A stretch of 64,000 nucleotides of DNA from Bacteroidetes bacterium HGW-Bacteroidetes-5 (GCA_002842515.1 PHDC01000001.1:1612001-1676000), one strand, 5' to 3'. Positions 53,577 to 62,957 are shown, counted from the stretch's first letter. Program-made: numbers and translations. The notes: generated by a model not told the origin, from the sequence alone.

Positions 53577-54774
53577 GGAAGTTTATGTAGGCGGCCTTGG
53601 GGCCATAACGGCAATGGGTGTAGGTAAAGCAGCGCAGCTAAACGGTCTTATCGCCGGAGAGACAGCTCTTGGCCCTCTTACCCTCTTTGATACCAGTCAC
53701 GATGTTATTGTAGGTGAGGTGAAATACTCCAACCGGGAGCTTGCGGTTATGGCCGGACTCAATCGGGAGATTGAGTACTCAAGAACAACTCTGCTGGGTC
53801 TTCTCGCTGCTGCAGAGGCGTTGGAAGATTCCGGCGTAAACATAAAGGGACTTAGAGTTGGGTTTATATCTGCAACATCAGTAGGGGGAATGGATATAAG
53901 TGAGAACTTTTACAGACATTACAATAAAGACAAAAACAGAGGAAGACTCAGACAGCTTGTTGGACACGATTGCGGCGCATCAACTCAATTTATTGCAGAG
54001 AGGCTTAGAACAGGAAGTTTTGTAACCACAATCAATACAGCTTGCTCATCTGCCAACAATGCAATAATGATGGGGGCAAGGATGATTAAGGCGGGGCTTT
54101 TGGATGCCGTAATTGCAGGGGGTACAGACTCTTTATGTCGTTTTACCATTAATGGTTTCTCCTCTTTGGGCATTCTGGACCGGGAGCAATGCCGGCCCTT
54201 TGATGCAACCAGGAGCGGGCTAAATCTTGGAGAGGGTGCAGGCTATCTCTTTCTTCACTCTGCCCGGGTTAAAACCCACCGTCAATACTGCACTGTGGCA
54301 GGATATGCAAATGCAAACGACGCTTTTCATCAGACAGCATCCTCTGCAGATGGCGCAGGATCTTATCTTGCAATGAGTGGTGCGTTGAATATGAGCGGAC
54401 TCAGAGTTAAGGATATAGGCTATATAAATGTTCATGGGACAGGGACTCCCAATAACGATGCATCTGAGGGGGTTGCGATGAACAGACTTTTTGCCGGAAA
54501 TACTCCTCCGTTCAGCTCAACAAAAGGCTTTACCGGACATACACTCGGAGCTGCAGGGGGAGTAGAGTCTCTCTTTGCTATTCTTAGTTTAACACAAGGG
54601 TACCTTTGGCCAAATTTAAATTTTAGAGAAAGTATTTGTGAGGTTCCGGGTATGGTTCCGATTACTAAAACCACAAAAAAAGAGGGGATAACGAGTGTTC
54701 TTACAAACTCCTTTGGCTTCGGGGGAAACTGCTCTTCAATAATATTCAAACAGGATAAAATTGGCCAATTATGA
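53569..54774 (+). CDS. beta-ketoacyl-ACP synthase II-type enzyme
   Basis: The 401-residue condensing enzyme has an intact triad: Cys159 in NTACSSANNA, His289 in NVHGTGTPNND and His324 in FTGHTLGAAGG. The closing NSFGFGGNCSSIIF is the family C-terminus. It extends the aryl polyene chain with malonyl-ACP. It overlaps the preceding gene by 8 bp and the next by 4 bp, so production is coupled, fitting a ketosynthase/chain-length-factor complex. Confidence 0.93.
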   Translation: MNREVYVGGLGAITAMGVGKAAQLNGLIAGETALGPLTLFDTSHDVIVGEVKYSNRELAVMAGLNREIEYSRTTLLGLLAAAEALEDSGVNIKGLRVGFISATSVGGMDISENFYRHYNKDKNRGRLRQLVGHDCGASTQFIAERLRTGSFVTTINTACSSANNAIMMGARMIKAGLLDAVIAGGTDSLCRFTINGFSSLGILDREQCRPFDATRSGLNLGEGAGYLFLHSARVKTHRQYCTVAGYANANDAFHQTASSADGAGSYLAMSGALNMSGLRVKDIGYINVHGTGTPNNDASEGVAMNRLFAGNTPPFSSTKGFTGHTLGAAGGVESLFAILSLTQGYLWPNLNFRESICEVPGMVPITKTTKKEGITSVLTNSFGFGGNCSSIIFKQDKIGQL

Positions 54775-55691
54775 CAGGCATAAATCTCTATATTAACGGT
54801 ATGGCCACAATCAATTTTTGTGGAACAGCTCAGGAGAGGGCCTTGCAGCCGGAGCCGGACTATAAGCTATATATTCCTGATGCCGGAATGAGAAGAAGGA
54901 TGAGTCGTGTTATTAAGATGGGAATTTCTTCTGCACTTATGGCGCTGGAGAGCTCCGGAAGTAATAACATAGACGCAATTGTAACCGGAACCGGCTGGGG
55001 TTGTCTTGCAGATACAGAGAAATTTCTCATCTCTATTTTAGATAACAACGAGAGGATGCTAAACCCGGCATCCTTTATCCAGAGCACCTCCAACACAATT
55101 GGAGCTCAAATTGCACTGATTTTGAGTGATAATCACTACAACAACACTTTTGTACACGGTGGAGGCTCTTTCGAAGCTGCAATTACCGATGCCTATCTGC
55201 TTGCAATGGAGGGCAAAGAGCGAATCCTTGCCGGAGGTTTTGACGAACTCACACCCACTAAAGAGAACTTATTCAACCGAATGGGTGTATGGAGAAAACA
55301 TATCAAAGGAGAGGGCTCTTCCTTTTTTGTTCTCTCTCCTTTTGAGGAAGAGAGATCTGTAGGAAAGATTGTGGCTTTGGATGCTGCCGGGGGCAATGTT
55401 TCCAATAACGAGATTATTGAAAGGAGCAAGGAGTTGCTGGAGAGCCGGGGGACCTCATTTAGAGGAGTTAAAGCCGCTCTTTGCGGAAGAGAATCTTTGT
55501 GCAGCTATTTTTCAGATATGAAGATTGAGACAGAGTATTTTAAAGCATCCTGCGGAGAGTATCCCACCTCTTCTGCCTATGGACTTTGGAGAGGACTGAG
55601 TTTACTGACAAATGCAAAGAGGGGAGATAAGGTGCTTATAATAAACAGCTACCTTAACGAGGCATCCTCTATAATGATAATCGAAAAGTAG
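54771..55691 (+). CDS. ketosynthase-like protein without catalytic residues (chain-length-factor type)
   Basis: This 306-residue protein follows the thiolase fold of a ketosynthase (Ketoacyl-synt_2 type) but lacks the nucleophile. At the active-site position it reads VHGGGSFEAAITD, and no HGT motif is seen. Recognisable pieces are DAIVTGTGWGCLADTEKF, NPASFIQSTSNTIGAQIAL and ILAGGFDEL. Such partners form dimers with an active ketosynthase and fix chain length; the likely partner is the enzyme encoded immediately upstream. The gene overlaps it by 4 bp. Confidence 0.8.
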   Translation: MTGINLYINGMATINFCGTAQERALQPEPDYKLYIPDAGMRRRMSRVIKMGISSALMALESSGSNNIDAIVTGTGWGCLADTEKFLISILDNNERMLNPASFIQSTSNTIGAQIALILSDNHYNNTFVHGGGSFEAAITDAYLLAMEGKERILAGGFDELTPTKENLFNRMGVWRKHIKGEGSSFFVLSPFEEERSVGKIVALDAAGGNVSNNEIIERSKELLESRGTSFRGVKAALCGRESLCSYFSDMKIETEYFKASCGEYPTSSAYGLWRGLSLLTNAKRGDKVLIINSYLNEASSIMIIEK

Positions 55692-55783
55692 CAGGTAAAA
55701 TATAGATTTTGATATTATTACTACTCATATTAGCTGCGGTGATTACAGCAAAGGTACTATCTGCCGGGTCTCTCAACATAGGG

Positions 55784-56380
55784 ATGAGATGTTCTGTGTT
55801 GATTAACTTTATAGTAGGCGTAATGTTTGTGAGCAGTTGCTCTCCCGCAGTTAAGGGCGGTGTAAAATACCCTGAGCCTCATTTAGGAGTGGGAGAGAAA
55901 ATCATACTATATGATACTGTACCCTCTCTTAACACATTTGATTTTGTTTTGTCACATATGGGGAGAGATTTATCGGGAGTATTGATAATAAAAGTCTCGG
56001 AATCAAACCACAAGAGGATAGTGATGACCTCTCTCTATGGTATGACTCTGCTGGACTTTGAACTTACAGCGGGGGGTACTCTAAAACTTAACTACTCTAT
56101 AGAACAACTTAACCGAAAGCGGATATTAGATCTGTTAAGAAGAGATTTTGAAACGCTCTTTAACCCGGATAAAACCAAAGGGGTTAAATTTCTTTACGGA
56201 GCCGGTTTAACCATTGAAGCCCTTACTACTGGCCGAGGAATAACTGCGCTGGTAATGAGATTTAACAACTTAAAGGATGGCTTCCCGAGCCAGATAATTA
56301 TGGACCATCCAAGACTTAAGCTCTCCTTAAAATTTGAAAAAACAAACTATACCTCAAATGAATCAGACGGATCTCTATAA
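55784..56380 (+). CDS. DUF3261-like lipoprotein of the pigment cluster
   Basis: The ATG at 55784 was chosen because it starts a lipoprotein signal (MRCSVLINFIVGVMFVSSC, Cys19); a TTG at 55709 would add 25 residues of unneeded hydrophobic sequence. The 198-residue product is beta-rich (VLIIKVSESNHKRIVMTSLYGMTLLDFEL) and resembles the DUF3261/LolB-like lipoproteins of aryl polyene clusters. Together with the LolA-like protein at 58073 it probably helps bring the product or a lipoprotein to the outer membrane. Confidence 0.7.
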   Translation: MRCSVLINFIVGVMFVSSCSPAVKGGVKYPEPHLGVGEKIILYDTVPSLNTFDFVLSHMGRDLSGVLIIKVSESNHKRIVMTSLYGMTLLDFELTAGGTLKLNYSIEQLNRKRILDLLRRDFETLFNPDKTKGVKFLYGAGLTIEALTTGRGITALVMRFNNLKDGFPSQIIMDHPRLKLSLKFEKTNYTSNESDGSL

Positions 56381-56726
56381 AATCCAGCCCACCGGAACAG
56401 ATGCGAATGGCAGCGCACTCTTTGAGATCTCTATTAACAGAGATTGTGAGATTTTTCGCGGCCACTTCCCCGGACAACCTGTTCTTCCAGGTGTCTGCTC
56501 AATAGAGATTGTCAGAGAGTCTCTCTCTATTATGATGGGTAGAGATGTTCATCTGTGCAGAATTTCGCAGTGTAAATTTACAGGGATGGTAAACCCGATG
56601 CAAGAGACTATTTTAAATGCAACAATTTTGTTAAGGAGCAGTAAGTCACAAGGGGAGAGTGAAGTGGTGGCAGAGGTTCTTTGCAGGGGAAGATCCGTTC
56701 TTAAACTAAAGGGGGTAATTTTTTAA
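56358..56726 (+). CDS. 3-hydroxyacyl-ACP dehydratase (FabZ-like)
   Basis: The ATG at 56358 gives 122 residues and overlaps the lipoprotein gene by 23 bp; an ATG at 56334 is possible. RGHFPGQPVLPGVCSIEIV carries the catalytic His and the Glu of FabZ-type hotdog dehydratases, and CKFTGMVNPMQ is the following strand-turn. It dehydrates the 3-hydroxyacyl intermediates to build the conjugated double bonds. It retains the residues that the protein at 50897 lacks. Confidence 0.85.
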   Translation: MNQTDLYKIQPTGTDANGSALFEISINRDCEIFRGHFPGQPVLPGVCSIEIVRESLSIMMGRDVHLCRISQCKFTGMVNPMQETILNATILLRSSKSQGESEVVAEVLCRGRSVLKLKGVIF

Positions 56727-56757
56727 AATTGCTTAGAAAGTTAAAATCTATAAAGAG

Positions 56758-58062
56758 ATGAAAAGAGATCCCTTGATTCAATTTAAAAGCAGGGAAGAGA
56801 TTGGACGCTTCCAGGATGAGTCACTCAAAGAGAGCCTTACATATATCTCCGGCAACTCTCCCTATTATAAAAGGTTGTTTAGAGAGGCTGGAATCGATAT
56901 AAACTCCATAAAAGGGGTTGAAGATCTGGCAAAGATTCCTACCACCTGTAAGCAAGATCTTCAGATACATAACAGCGATTTTTTGTGCGTGCCAAAGGAG
57001 ATGATAAGGGACTTTGTAACTACATCCGGAACACTCGGTGATCCTGTAAATTTTATGCTCACAGAGAATGACCTTCAGAGACTTGCATACAACGAAAAGA
57101 TATCTTTCTCTACAGCAGGGTGTTCTCGGGGGGATGTTATTCAACTAATGACCACTATAGATAAAAGGTTTATGGCAGGTCTTGCCTATTTTTTGGGAGC
57201 AAGGGAGCTTGGGGCAGGTATAATAAGGGTAGGCAACGGGATTCCGGAACTCCAATGGAGCTCTATCAAGAGTAACTCTCCATCTGCTTGTATTGTAGTA
57301 CCCTCTTTTTTGATTAAATTGGCTGAGTTTGCAGAGAAAAACGGAATAGATTACAGCTCCTCTTCTTTAAAGAGGGCAATCTGTATCGGAGAGCCACTAA
57401 GGGAGGTAGATTTTTCAGAAAACACTCTCACAAAGAAGATTAAGCAAAAATGGCCAAATATTTCACTTCACTCAACCTATGCCTCTACCGAAATGCAGAG
57501 CTCCTTTACAGAGTGTGAATATCTCTGCGGGGCGCACCATCAAAGTGATCTTGTTGTTATAGAGATACTTGACGAAAACGAAAACAGGGTTGCAGAGGGG
57601 GAGACAGGAGAGCTTGTAATCACAACTCTGGGTGTTGAGGGTATGCCGCTTGTGAGATTTAAAACAGGAGATATCTGTATGGCCTTTTACGAGCAGTGCA
57701 GATGCGGGCGTAACAGTACCCGTTTAAGCCCTATAGTTGGCAGAAAGGGACAGATGATAAAATATAAGGGAACAACTCTTTATCCATCTGCACTTTATGA
57801 TATTCTTGACAATATAGAGGGTGTGATTAATTATCAGGTACAGATCTATACAAACTCAATAGGCACAGATGGTATTCTTATAAAGATTGGGGCAGTTAAC
57901 CCTTCGCTTTCCTTTGAGAAGGTGATCACAGAGCATTTTCGTGCCAGAATAAGGGTTGCTCCGGAGATCAGGTTTGAGCCGGTAGAGCTGCTCTCCAAAG
58001 CAATTCAGCCGGAGGTGAGCAGAAAGCCTCTTAAGTTTATAGATATGCGTGAATCGGGTTAA
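56758..58062 (+). CDS. PaaK-like acyl-CoA/ACP ligase
   Basis: The 434-residue adenylate-forming enzyme resembles phenylacetate-CoA ligase. TTSGTLGDPVNFM near 89-101 is the ATP-binding loop, STYASTEMQSSF the aromatic-adenylate motif, and ITTLGVEGMPLVRFKTGDIC the hinge Asp region. IVGRKGQMIKYKGTTLYP opens the C-terminal lid. In this operon it most likely activates the coumarate made by the ammonia-lyase as an AMP ester for transfer to CoA or an acyl carrier protein. Confidence 0.88.
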   Translation: MKRDPLIQFKSREEIGRFQDESLKESLTYISGNSPYYKRLFREAGIDINSIKGVEDLAKIPTTCKQDLQIHNSDFLCVPKEMIRDFVTTSGTLGDPVNFMLTENDLQRLAYNEKISFSTAGCSRGDVIQLMTTIDKRFMAGLAYFLGARELGAGIIRVGNGIPELQWSSIKSNSPSACIVVPSFLIKLAEFAEKNGIDYSSSSLKRAICIGEPLREVDFSENTLTKKIKQKWPNISLHSTYASTEMQSSFTECEYLCGAHHQSDLVVIEILDENENRVAEGETGELVITTLGVEGMPLVRFKTGDICMAFYEQCRCGRNSTRLSPIVGRKGQMIKYKGTTLYPSALYDILDNIEGVINYQVQIYTNSIGTDGILIKIGAVNPSLSFEKVITEHFRARIRVAPEIRFEPVELLSKAIQPEVSRKPLKFIDMRESG

Positions 58063-58072
58063 ATTTTAAAAA

Positions 58073-58690
58073 ATGAATAAGTTTTTAACTATATATCTCT
58101 CTCTTTTACTCCCGTTTGGGTTTATCTACGGCTCCTCACCGGAGAAGGAGTTTTTCCTGGCGCTGGCAGAGCACTCAAAGAGCGTATCGACAGTTTCGGG
58201 AAACTTTGTTCAGAAAAAATTTATTACAATTCTCAACGACAGTGTGGAGTCAAAGGGCCTTTTCTATTACAAGAGAGCGGGTAATATGAGGTTTGACTAC
58301 ACCTCTCCAAAAGAGATGTCAATAGTAATCACCCCTTTGAGACTCTACATAGTATCTGCAGGTAAAACCAACACCTTTTCGCTTGAGTCACAAAAGGGGC
58401 TCTCAGATCTTGCTGCCGTTATGGAGGCCTGTATTGGTGGAAATATCAAGTCAATTCCTGCCGGATATAGTGTATCATACTCTTTCAGGGAAAAAAGACA
58501 CAGGCTGGAGATAACTCCAAACAGAGTTAACACCCAATCTCCTTACTTAAAAATTGAGATGGTCATTAATCCGTCAAATTTCTCACTGGAGCAACTGACA
58601 CTTTTGGAGAGGAGTAAAGATTACACTATCTACAGATTCTCCGGAGCAATCGTCAATCCCTCTGTTTCACTTTCAATGTTTCAGTTATGA
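58073..58690 (+). CDS. LolA-like outer-membrane lipoprotein carrier
   Basis: This 205-residue protein has a signal peptide (1-20) and the LolA half-barrel. SVSTVSGNFVQKKFITILNDSVESKGLFYYKRAGNMRFDY-type sequence at 36-78 is the classical LolA opening. Periplasmic LolA carries acylated molecules across the periplasm. Copies in aryl polyene clusters are thought to move the hydrophobic pigment or its partner proteins. It overlaps darA by 4 bp. Confidence 0.85.
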   Translation: MNKFLTIYLSLLLPFGFIYGSSPEKEFFLALAEHSKSVSTVSGNFVQKKFITILNDSVESKGLFYYKRAGNMRFDYTSPKEMSIVITPLRLYIVSAGKTNTFSLESQKGLSDLAAVMEACIGGNIKSIPAGYSVSYSFREKRHRLEITPNRVNTQSPYLKIEMVINPSNFSLEQLTLLERSKDYTIYRFSGAIVNPSVSLSMFQL

Positions 58691-59619
58691 CAACAAACGA
58701 TACCAAAACCCCTCATATTGTAGTTTTTCACTACTCTCAAACAGGACAACTAACCTCCATTCTTAACTCTCTTACAAAGCCTCTTGAGGTTATGGGATGC
58801 AGAGTAACCTATAAAAATATTGTTCCGAAGATCCCTTTTAGATTTCCCTGGAGTGAGCAGGATTTTTATGAATCCTTTCCTGAGTCAAGGCTTGAGATAC
58901 ACTCAGAAACAGAGCCGATAGATTATTCGGATGTTAAGGATGCAGATCTGGTTATTCTGGGCTATCAACCCTGGTTTCTTGCTCCCTCAATACCCTTCTC
59001 ATCTTTTTTAGGTGAGAGTAGTACCGGGAGCTACCTTTCCGGAAAAAGGGTGCTCACAGTAATTGGTTCAAGGAATATGTGGGTATCTGCTCACATTAGT
59101 GTTGGAGAGAGGCTTCGGAAATATGGATGCAATTGGGTCGGGAATATTGCACTGGAAGACAGACATAATAACCTAATAGGTGTACTTACAGTTTTTCGCT
59201 GGCTTATAAAGGGAGAGAAGGGTGCTTCTCGTTTTCTTCCTCCGGCAGGAGTTTCCGATGCAGATATTTTAAGTGTAGCAGATATAGCTCCAAGTATATA
59301 TGAGGCAATAACCGGTGGTAACTGGAGTTTAATACAGGGAGAGATTGTGGAGAGGGGTTTGGTTCAGTTTCACCCCGGGCTCTATTTTGTGGAGATTAAC
59401 GGGAATCGTCTTTGGGGAAAGTGGGCTAAGTTTGTAATTAAAAAAGGGGGGTACAGAGATCCGCGCAGAGCCTTTCGTCTTAAGTTGTTTAAATACTATC
59501 TCAATACTGTAATCTTTGCCGTATCTCCATTTGGTTCGCTCTTTTTCCTGCTCACATACCCATTAAGAGTTGCCGGACTAAGGAAAATTGGCCAAAAAAT
59601 CCTATTTTTACAGAGTTAA
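58687..59619 (+). CDS. darA: dialkylresorcinol condensing enzyme DarA
   Basis: The 310-residue protein begins with a flavodoxin-like segment (HIVVFHYSQTGQLTSILNSL, then VVILGYQPWFLAPSIP-type sequence near 95-110). It contains the DarA-family pieces FRFPWSEQDFYESFPE and GSRNMWVSAH. Its C-terminus is hydrophobic (about 275-300), suggesting contact with the membrane. With DarB it builds the dialkylresorcinol ring from two fatty-acid-derived thioesters. It directly precedes darB, as in known clusters. Confidence 0.88.
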   Translation: MTTNDTKTPHIVVFHYSQTGQLTSILNSLTKPLEVMGCRVTYKNIVPKIPFRFPWSEQDFYESFPESRLEIHSETEPIDYSDVKDADLVILGYQPWFLAPSIPFSSFLGESSTGSYLSGKRVLTVIGSRNMWVSAHISVGERLRKYGCNWVGNIALEDRHNNLIGVLTVFRWLIKGEKGASRFLPPAGVSDADILSVADIAPSIYEAITGGNWSLIQGEIVERGLVQFHPGLYFVEINGNRLWGKWAKFVIKKGGYRDPRRAFRLKLFKYYLNTVIFAVSPFGSLFFLLTYPLRVAGLRKIGQKILFLQS

Positions 59620-59629
59620 TAATTGAGAT

Positions 59630-60781
59630 ATGGATTCTGTATATATAACTAAAACTGCCTCTTTTTTGCCAAACGAACCTGTAGAGAGTGCACATATTGA
59701 GGAGTATCTGGGGATGGTGGGGGGTAAGCCCTCTAAAGCACAAAATCTCATATTAAGAAATAATCAAATTAAGACTCGTTATTATGCCCTTGACAAAGAG
59801 CAACGTGTGACGCACTCTTCGTTTGATATGGCTAAGCTTGCCATAGAAAAGCTCTTTGACCAGAATCTAAATGCAGATACAATTGAGCTTCTTGCTGCCG
59901 GGACTGCATCGCAGGAGATGATTATGCCCTCTCACGGGGTGCAGATTCACGGAGAGATGGGTGGCAACAAAAATACCGAGGTTGTCTCTTTTGCAGGATC
60001 GTGCTGCAGTGGTATCCACGCTCTCAAATATGCTTCAATGGCAATTGCTTCAGGAGATAAATCTAATGCAGTAGCTGTTGCTTCCGAGAGATTATCTGCC
60101 TGGATGATGGGCTCCTTTTTTAATGAGGAGTTTGAGAATCTCAAGCGTCTGGAGCAGGACCCAATGATTGCTTTTGAGAAGGATTTTTTGCGCTTTATGC
60201 TCTCGGATGGTGCATCTGCCCTCCTTTTAAAGAACACTCCCGCAGAGTCGGGACTCTCTCTAAAGGTTGAGTGGATTGAACTCACCTCATACGCCAATAC
60301 AATGCCAACCTGTATGTATGCAGGTGCAGATTATAACAGTGATGGAGAGCTCCAGGGATGGTGTGGTTTTCAGGAGAGGGACTGGACAGGGCGATCTCTG
60401 TTTGCTTTAAAACAGAATACGAAGTTGCTGGGAGAGAATATTATCAAACTTGGTGGTCGCTTCCTGATGGAGGTGGTACAAAAGAGGGCGCTAAAACAGG
60501 AGGATATAGATTGGTTTCTTCCGCACCTCTCTTCAATGTATTTCCGTTCAAAAATTTTTCAGGAGCTCGACTCTCTTGGCTTTACAATTCCGCAGGAGAG
60601 GTGGTTTGTCAATCTTCCTGCAGTTGGTAACATCGCCGCCGCATCTGCCTTTATAATGATTGATGAGCTCTTTAGGAGTGGCCGACTAAAAAAGGGAGAG
60701 AGGATTCTGGTGATGGTTCCCGAGAGTGCAAGATTTTCATATGCTTTTGTTTACCTAACTGTTTGCGATAATGAAGGTTAA
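59630..60781 (+). CDS. darB: ketosynthase III DarB
   Basis: This 383-residue KAS III-type enzyme condenses two beta-ketoacyl-type thioesters in dialkylresorcinol synthesis. The active site is in FAGSCCSGIHAL, with Cys126 (aligned with the C-x-G of FabH) preceded by a second Cys125. His in DWFLPHLSSMY and Asn in PAVGNIAAAS complete the triad. It lies 10 bp after darA and overlaps the next gene by 11 bp. Confidence 0.9.
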   Translation: MDSVYITKTASFLPNEPVESAHIEEYLGMVGGKPSKAQNLILRNNQIKTRYYALDKEQRVTHSSFDMAKLAIEKLFDQNLNADTIELLAAGTASQEMIMPSHGVQIHGEMGGNKNTEVVSFAGSCCSGIHALKYASMAIASGDKSNAVAVASERLSAWMMGSFFNEEFENLKRLEQDPMIAFEKDFLRFMLSDGASALLLKNTPAESGLSLKVEWIELTSYANTMPTCMYAGADYNSDGELQGWCGFQERDWTGRSLFALKQNTKLLGENIIKLGGRFLMEVVQKRALKQEDIDWFLPHLSSMYFRSKIFQELDSLGFTIPQERWFVNLPAVGNIAAASAFIMIDELFRSGRLKKGERILVMVPESARFSYAFVYLTVCDNEG

Positions 60782-61169
60782 TGAAGTTCCTCAGGATGGC
60801 AGGATATTAGAGAGTTCCGGGGTTCGGGATCTCTGTTATGCTACAGATGAAAATGGAGACTATAAACAGGTTATCAGTGTTGGTTGGGATGCTAAGATTG
60901 TGGCTCTGGATTTTACCTGGGAATCAATCTATCAGGAGTGCGAAGAGATAAAAAAGGAGGTTCTCTCCGGAGATAAGAGTCCTCTGGCCTATCATCTTCA
61001 CCGTCTTGTGATGACACCTGAGATTTTGTCGGACTATAGTGGATTCTCTAAGAGAGAGATTAAAAGATGGTGCAGGGCAAAGCACTTTAATAAATTGTCC
61101 GGAGAGCAGCTTAGCCGGTTGGCTTCTGCTCTTAGAATCAGTGTTGAACAACTTACCTCTTTAGATTAA
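60771..61169 (+). CDS. unknown protein with an XRE-like helix-turn-helix end
   Basis: The 132-residue protein has an N-terminal half of unknown type (VNEVPQDGRILESSGVRDLCYA ... YKQVISVGWDAKIVALDFTW). Its C-terminal half (about 80-130) reads SDYSGFSKREIKRWCRAKHF and LSGEQLSRLASALRISVEQL. That is the pattern of an XRE helix-turn-helix, with the G-x-S turn, an E/R-W recognition part and the LA-x-AL-x-(V/I)-S-x-x-x-L end. It may be a local regulator, or a scaffold protein using the fold. The gene overlaps darB by 11 bp. Confidence 0.55.
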   Translation: MKVNEVPQDGRILESSGVRDLCYATDENGDYKQVISVGWDAKIVALDFTWESIYQECEEIKKEVLSGDKSPLAYHLHRLVMTPEILSDYSGFSKREIKRWCRAKHFNKLSGEQLSRLASALRISVEQLTSLD

Positions 61170-61170
61170 T

Positions 61171-62178
61171 ATGCAGCTGGACTTTATTCACAAACCATCC
61201 GGTCATTGCGAGAATGGTGTTGTAAGCAATCTTTTACGTTATTATGGAGTTGAGATGAGTGAGGCTATGGTTTTTGGACTGGGCTCAGGTCTCTTCTTTG
61301 CCCATATGCCATTTATTCGTCTTCACGGTATGGCTGTCACCTCTTTTCGTCCCCTTCCCGGGGATATCTTTTCCAGAGTTCTTTCTCTTTTGAATATTAA
61401 AATTAAGCGATATAAATTTCGCGACAGAGATAGATCTATGCGTGTTTTGGACTCCCTGCTCGAGAGGGGTATTCCGGTGGGTATGCTTGTTGGTGTTTAC
61501 CATCTGCCATACTTTCCAAGGGAGTACAGATTCCATTTTAACGCCCATAATATCTGCGTTACGGGAAAGGAGGGAGATGTTTATACGGTCTCAGATCCTG
61601 TTGTTGTAGATAAGTGCACTCTAACTTACGATGAGCTTAAAGTTGTAAGGTTTGCAAGCGGGACCTACCCGCCAAAAGGGAGGATGTATCATATTGCAGA
61701 TGTAAGCTCTAAGAGAGGGGTTACGAAGGATGCAATTCGCAGGGCAATATTAAAGAATTGCAACAGTATGCTTAATATTCCGATTCCTATGTTCGGGGTA
61801 AAGGGCATTAGGTTTCTTGCCGGAAGAATGCGTAAATGGGAGAGGAGAATGGGCTCCAAAAGGGCGGCGCTCAACCTTGCTCAAATAATACGGATGAACG
61901 AAGAGATTGGAACAGGTGGTGCGGGTTTCCGGTTTATTTATGCCGCTTTTCTACAGGAGGCAGCTGTTTTGATGAATAACCCGCGGCTACGGGAACTATC
62001 TGCCCAAATGACCACTGCCGGAGATATGTGGCGGGAGTTCTCCTACAATGCAGCCCGTTTAATCAAAAAACGGGATGTCGAACCACTCACCTACGACCAG
62101 TTAGCAGACAAGCTAATAGCGATTTCTCAAAAAGAGGAGGCTATCTTTAGGGAACTTGCAAACATATGCAGATTATAA
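61171..62178 (+). CDS. BtrH-like acyltransferase/cysteine-peptidase-fold protein
   Basis: This 335-residue protein has a BtrH N-terminal domain. HCENGVVSNLLRYYGV puts Cys13 in the nucleophile position, and HFNAHNICVTGKEGDVYTVSDP near 127-148 supplies the His and Asp of a papain-like triad. A helical C-terminal domain follows. BtrH of butirosin synthesis moves an acyl group from an acyl carrier protein onto the antibiotic. By analogy this protein could join the ACP-bound aryl polyene to the dialkylresorcinol hydroxyl, but that is inference. It starts 1 bp after the previous gene. Confidence 0.75.
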   Translation: MQLDFIHKPSGHCENGVVSNLLRYYGVEMSEAMVFGLGSGLFFAHMPFIRLHGMAVTSFRPLPGDIFSRVLSLLNIKIKRYKFRDRDRSMRVLDSLLERGIPVGMLVGVYHLPYFPREYRFHFNAHNICVTGKEGDVYTVSDPVVVDKCTLTYDELKVVRFASGTYPPKGRMYHIADVSSKRGVTKDAIRRAILKNCNSMLNIPIPMFGVKGIRFLAGRMRKWERRMGSKRAALNLAQIIRMNEEIGTGGAGFRFIYAAFLQEAAVLMNNPRLRELSAQMTTAGDMWREFSYNAARLIKKRDVEPLTYDQLADKLIAISQKEEAIFRELANICRL

Positions 62179-62189
62179 AAAATGATATA

Positions 62190-62957
62190 ATGTCCGAAGA
62201 TCCAATCTATGTTATAGATATTGAGGGGCTGGTAAAGAGATATAAGGGCAGGGTCAACCCGACTCTTAATGCTCTCTCTTTAAAGGTAGAGAGGGGATCT
62301 CTTTTTGGTTTGGTTGCTCCAAATGGGGCCGGCAAATCTACAACCATAGAGATTATGTGCGGCTTAAAGAGTTTTGACAGCGGGAGTGTGAAAATCAATG
62401 GACTTTCTGTAAAAGACTCATTATCTGTAATTAAAACCATAATTGGATTAGTTCCGCAGGATATCGCTCTTTTTCCCTCTCTCACAGGAAGAGAGAATCT
62501 TCGGGTTATAGGGGGAATTTACGGGATTGACTCAGTAGAGCTTAAACCTCGTATTGAGGAGCTGCTTGCTCAGTTTGGACTGACCAATAGTGCAGATAAG
62601 CCTGTTAACGAATTCTCCGGGGGGATGAAGAGGCGCATTAACCTGATTGCAGGGCTGATTCACCGTCCACAAATTCTTATTCTGGATGAGCCCACGGTTG
62701 GGGTTGATGCCCAGTCGAGAAATCTTATTCTGGAGGAGCTTGTAAAGATCAACAGAGGGGGAACGACGGTTATGTTTATATCTCACTACCTGGAGGAGGC
62801 GGAGACAATTTGTGACAGAGTTGCTTTGATGGATGGGGGAAAGATTGTCCTGGAGGGCAACCCTGCTGAGCTCACAAAGCAACATCCGGATTGTAAAAAT
62901 CTTGAATCCCTATATTTTAAGCTCACGGGAAAACAGATGAGGGATACCTATGAGTAG
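62190..62957 (+). CDS. ABC transporter ATP-binding protein
   Basis: From the ATG at 62190 (an ATG at 62166 overlaps the BtrH-like gene) it has 255 residues. Walker A is APNGAGKST, the signature is NEFSGGMKRR, Walker B is ILILDEPTVGVD and the switch is ISHYLEEAE. It belongs to the DrrA/ABC-2 group. It is coupled to the permease gene, which overlaps it by 8 bp. Position at the end of the pigment genes suggests export of the flexirubin-type product or an intermediate. Confidence 0.92.
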   Translation: MSEDPIYVIDIEGLVKRYKGRVNPTLNALSLKVERGSLFGLVAPNGAGKSTTIEIMCGLKSFDSGSVKINGLSVKDSLSVIKTIIGLVPQDIALFPSLTGRENLRVIGGIYGIDSVELKPRIEELLAQFGLTNSADKPVNEFSGGMKRRINLIAGLIHRPQILILDEPTVGVDAQSRNLILEELVKINRGGTTVMFISHYLEEAETICDRVALMDGGKIVLEGNPAELTKQHPDCKNLESLYFKLTGKQMRDTYE

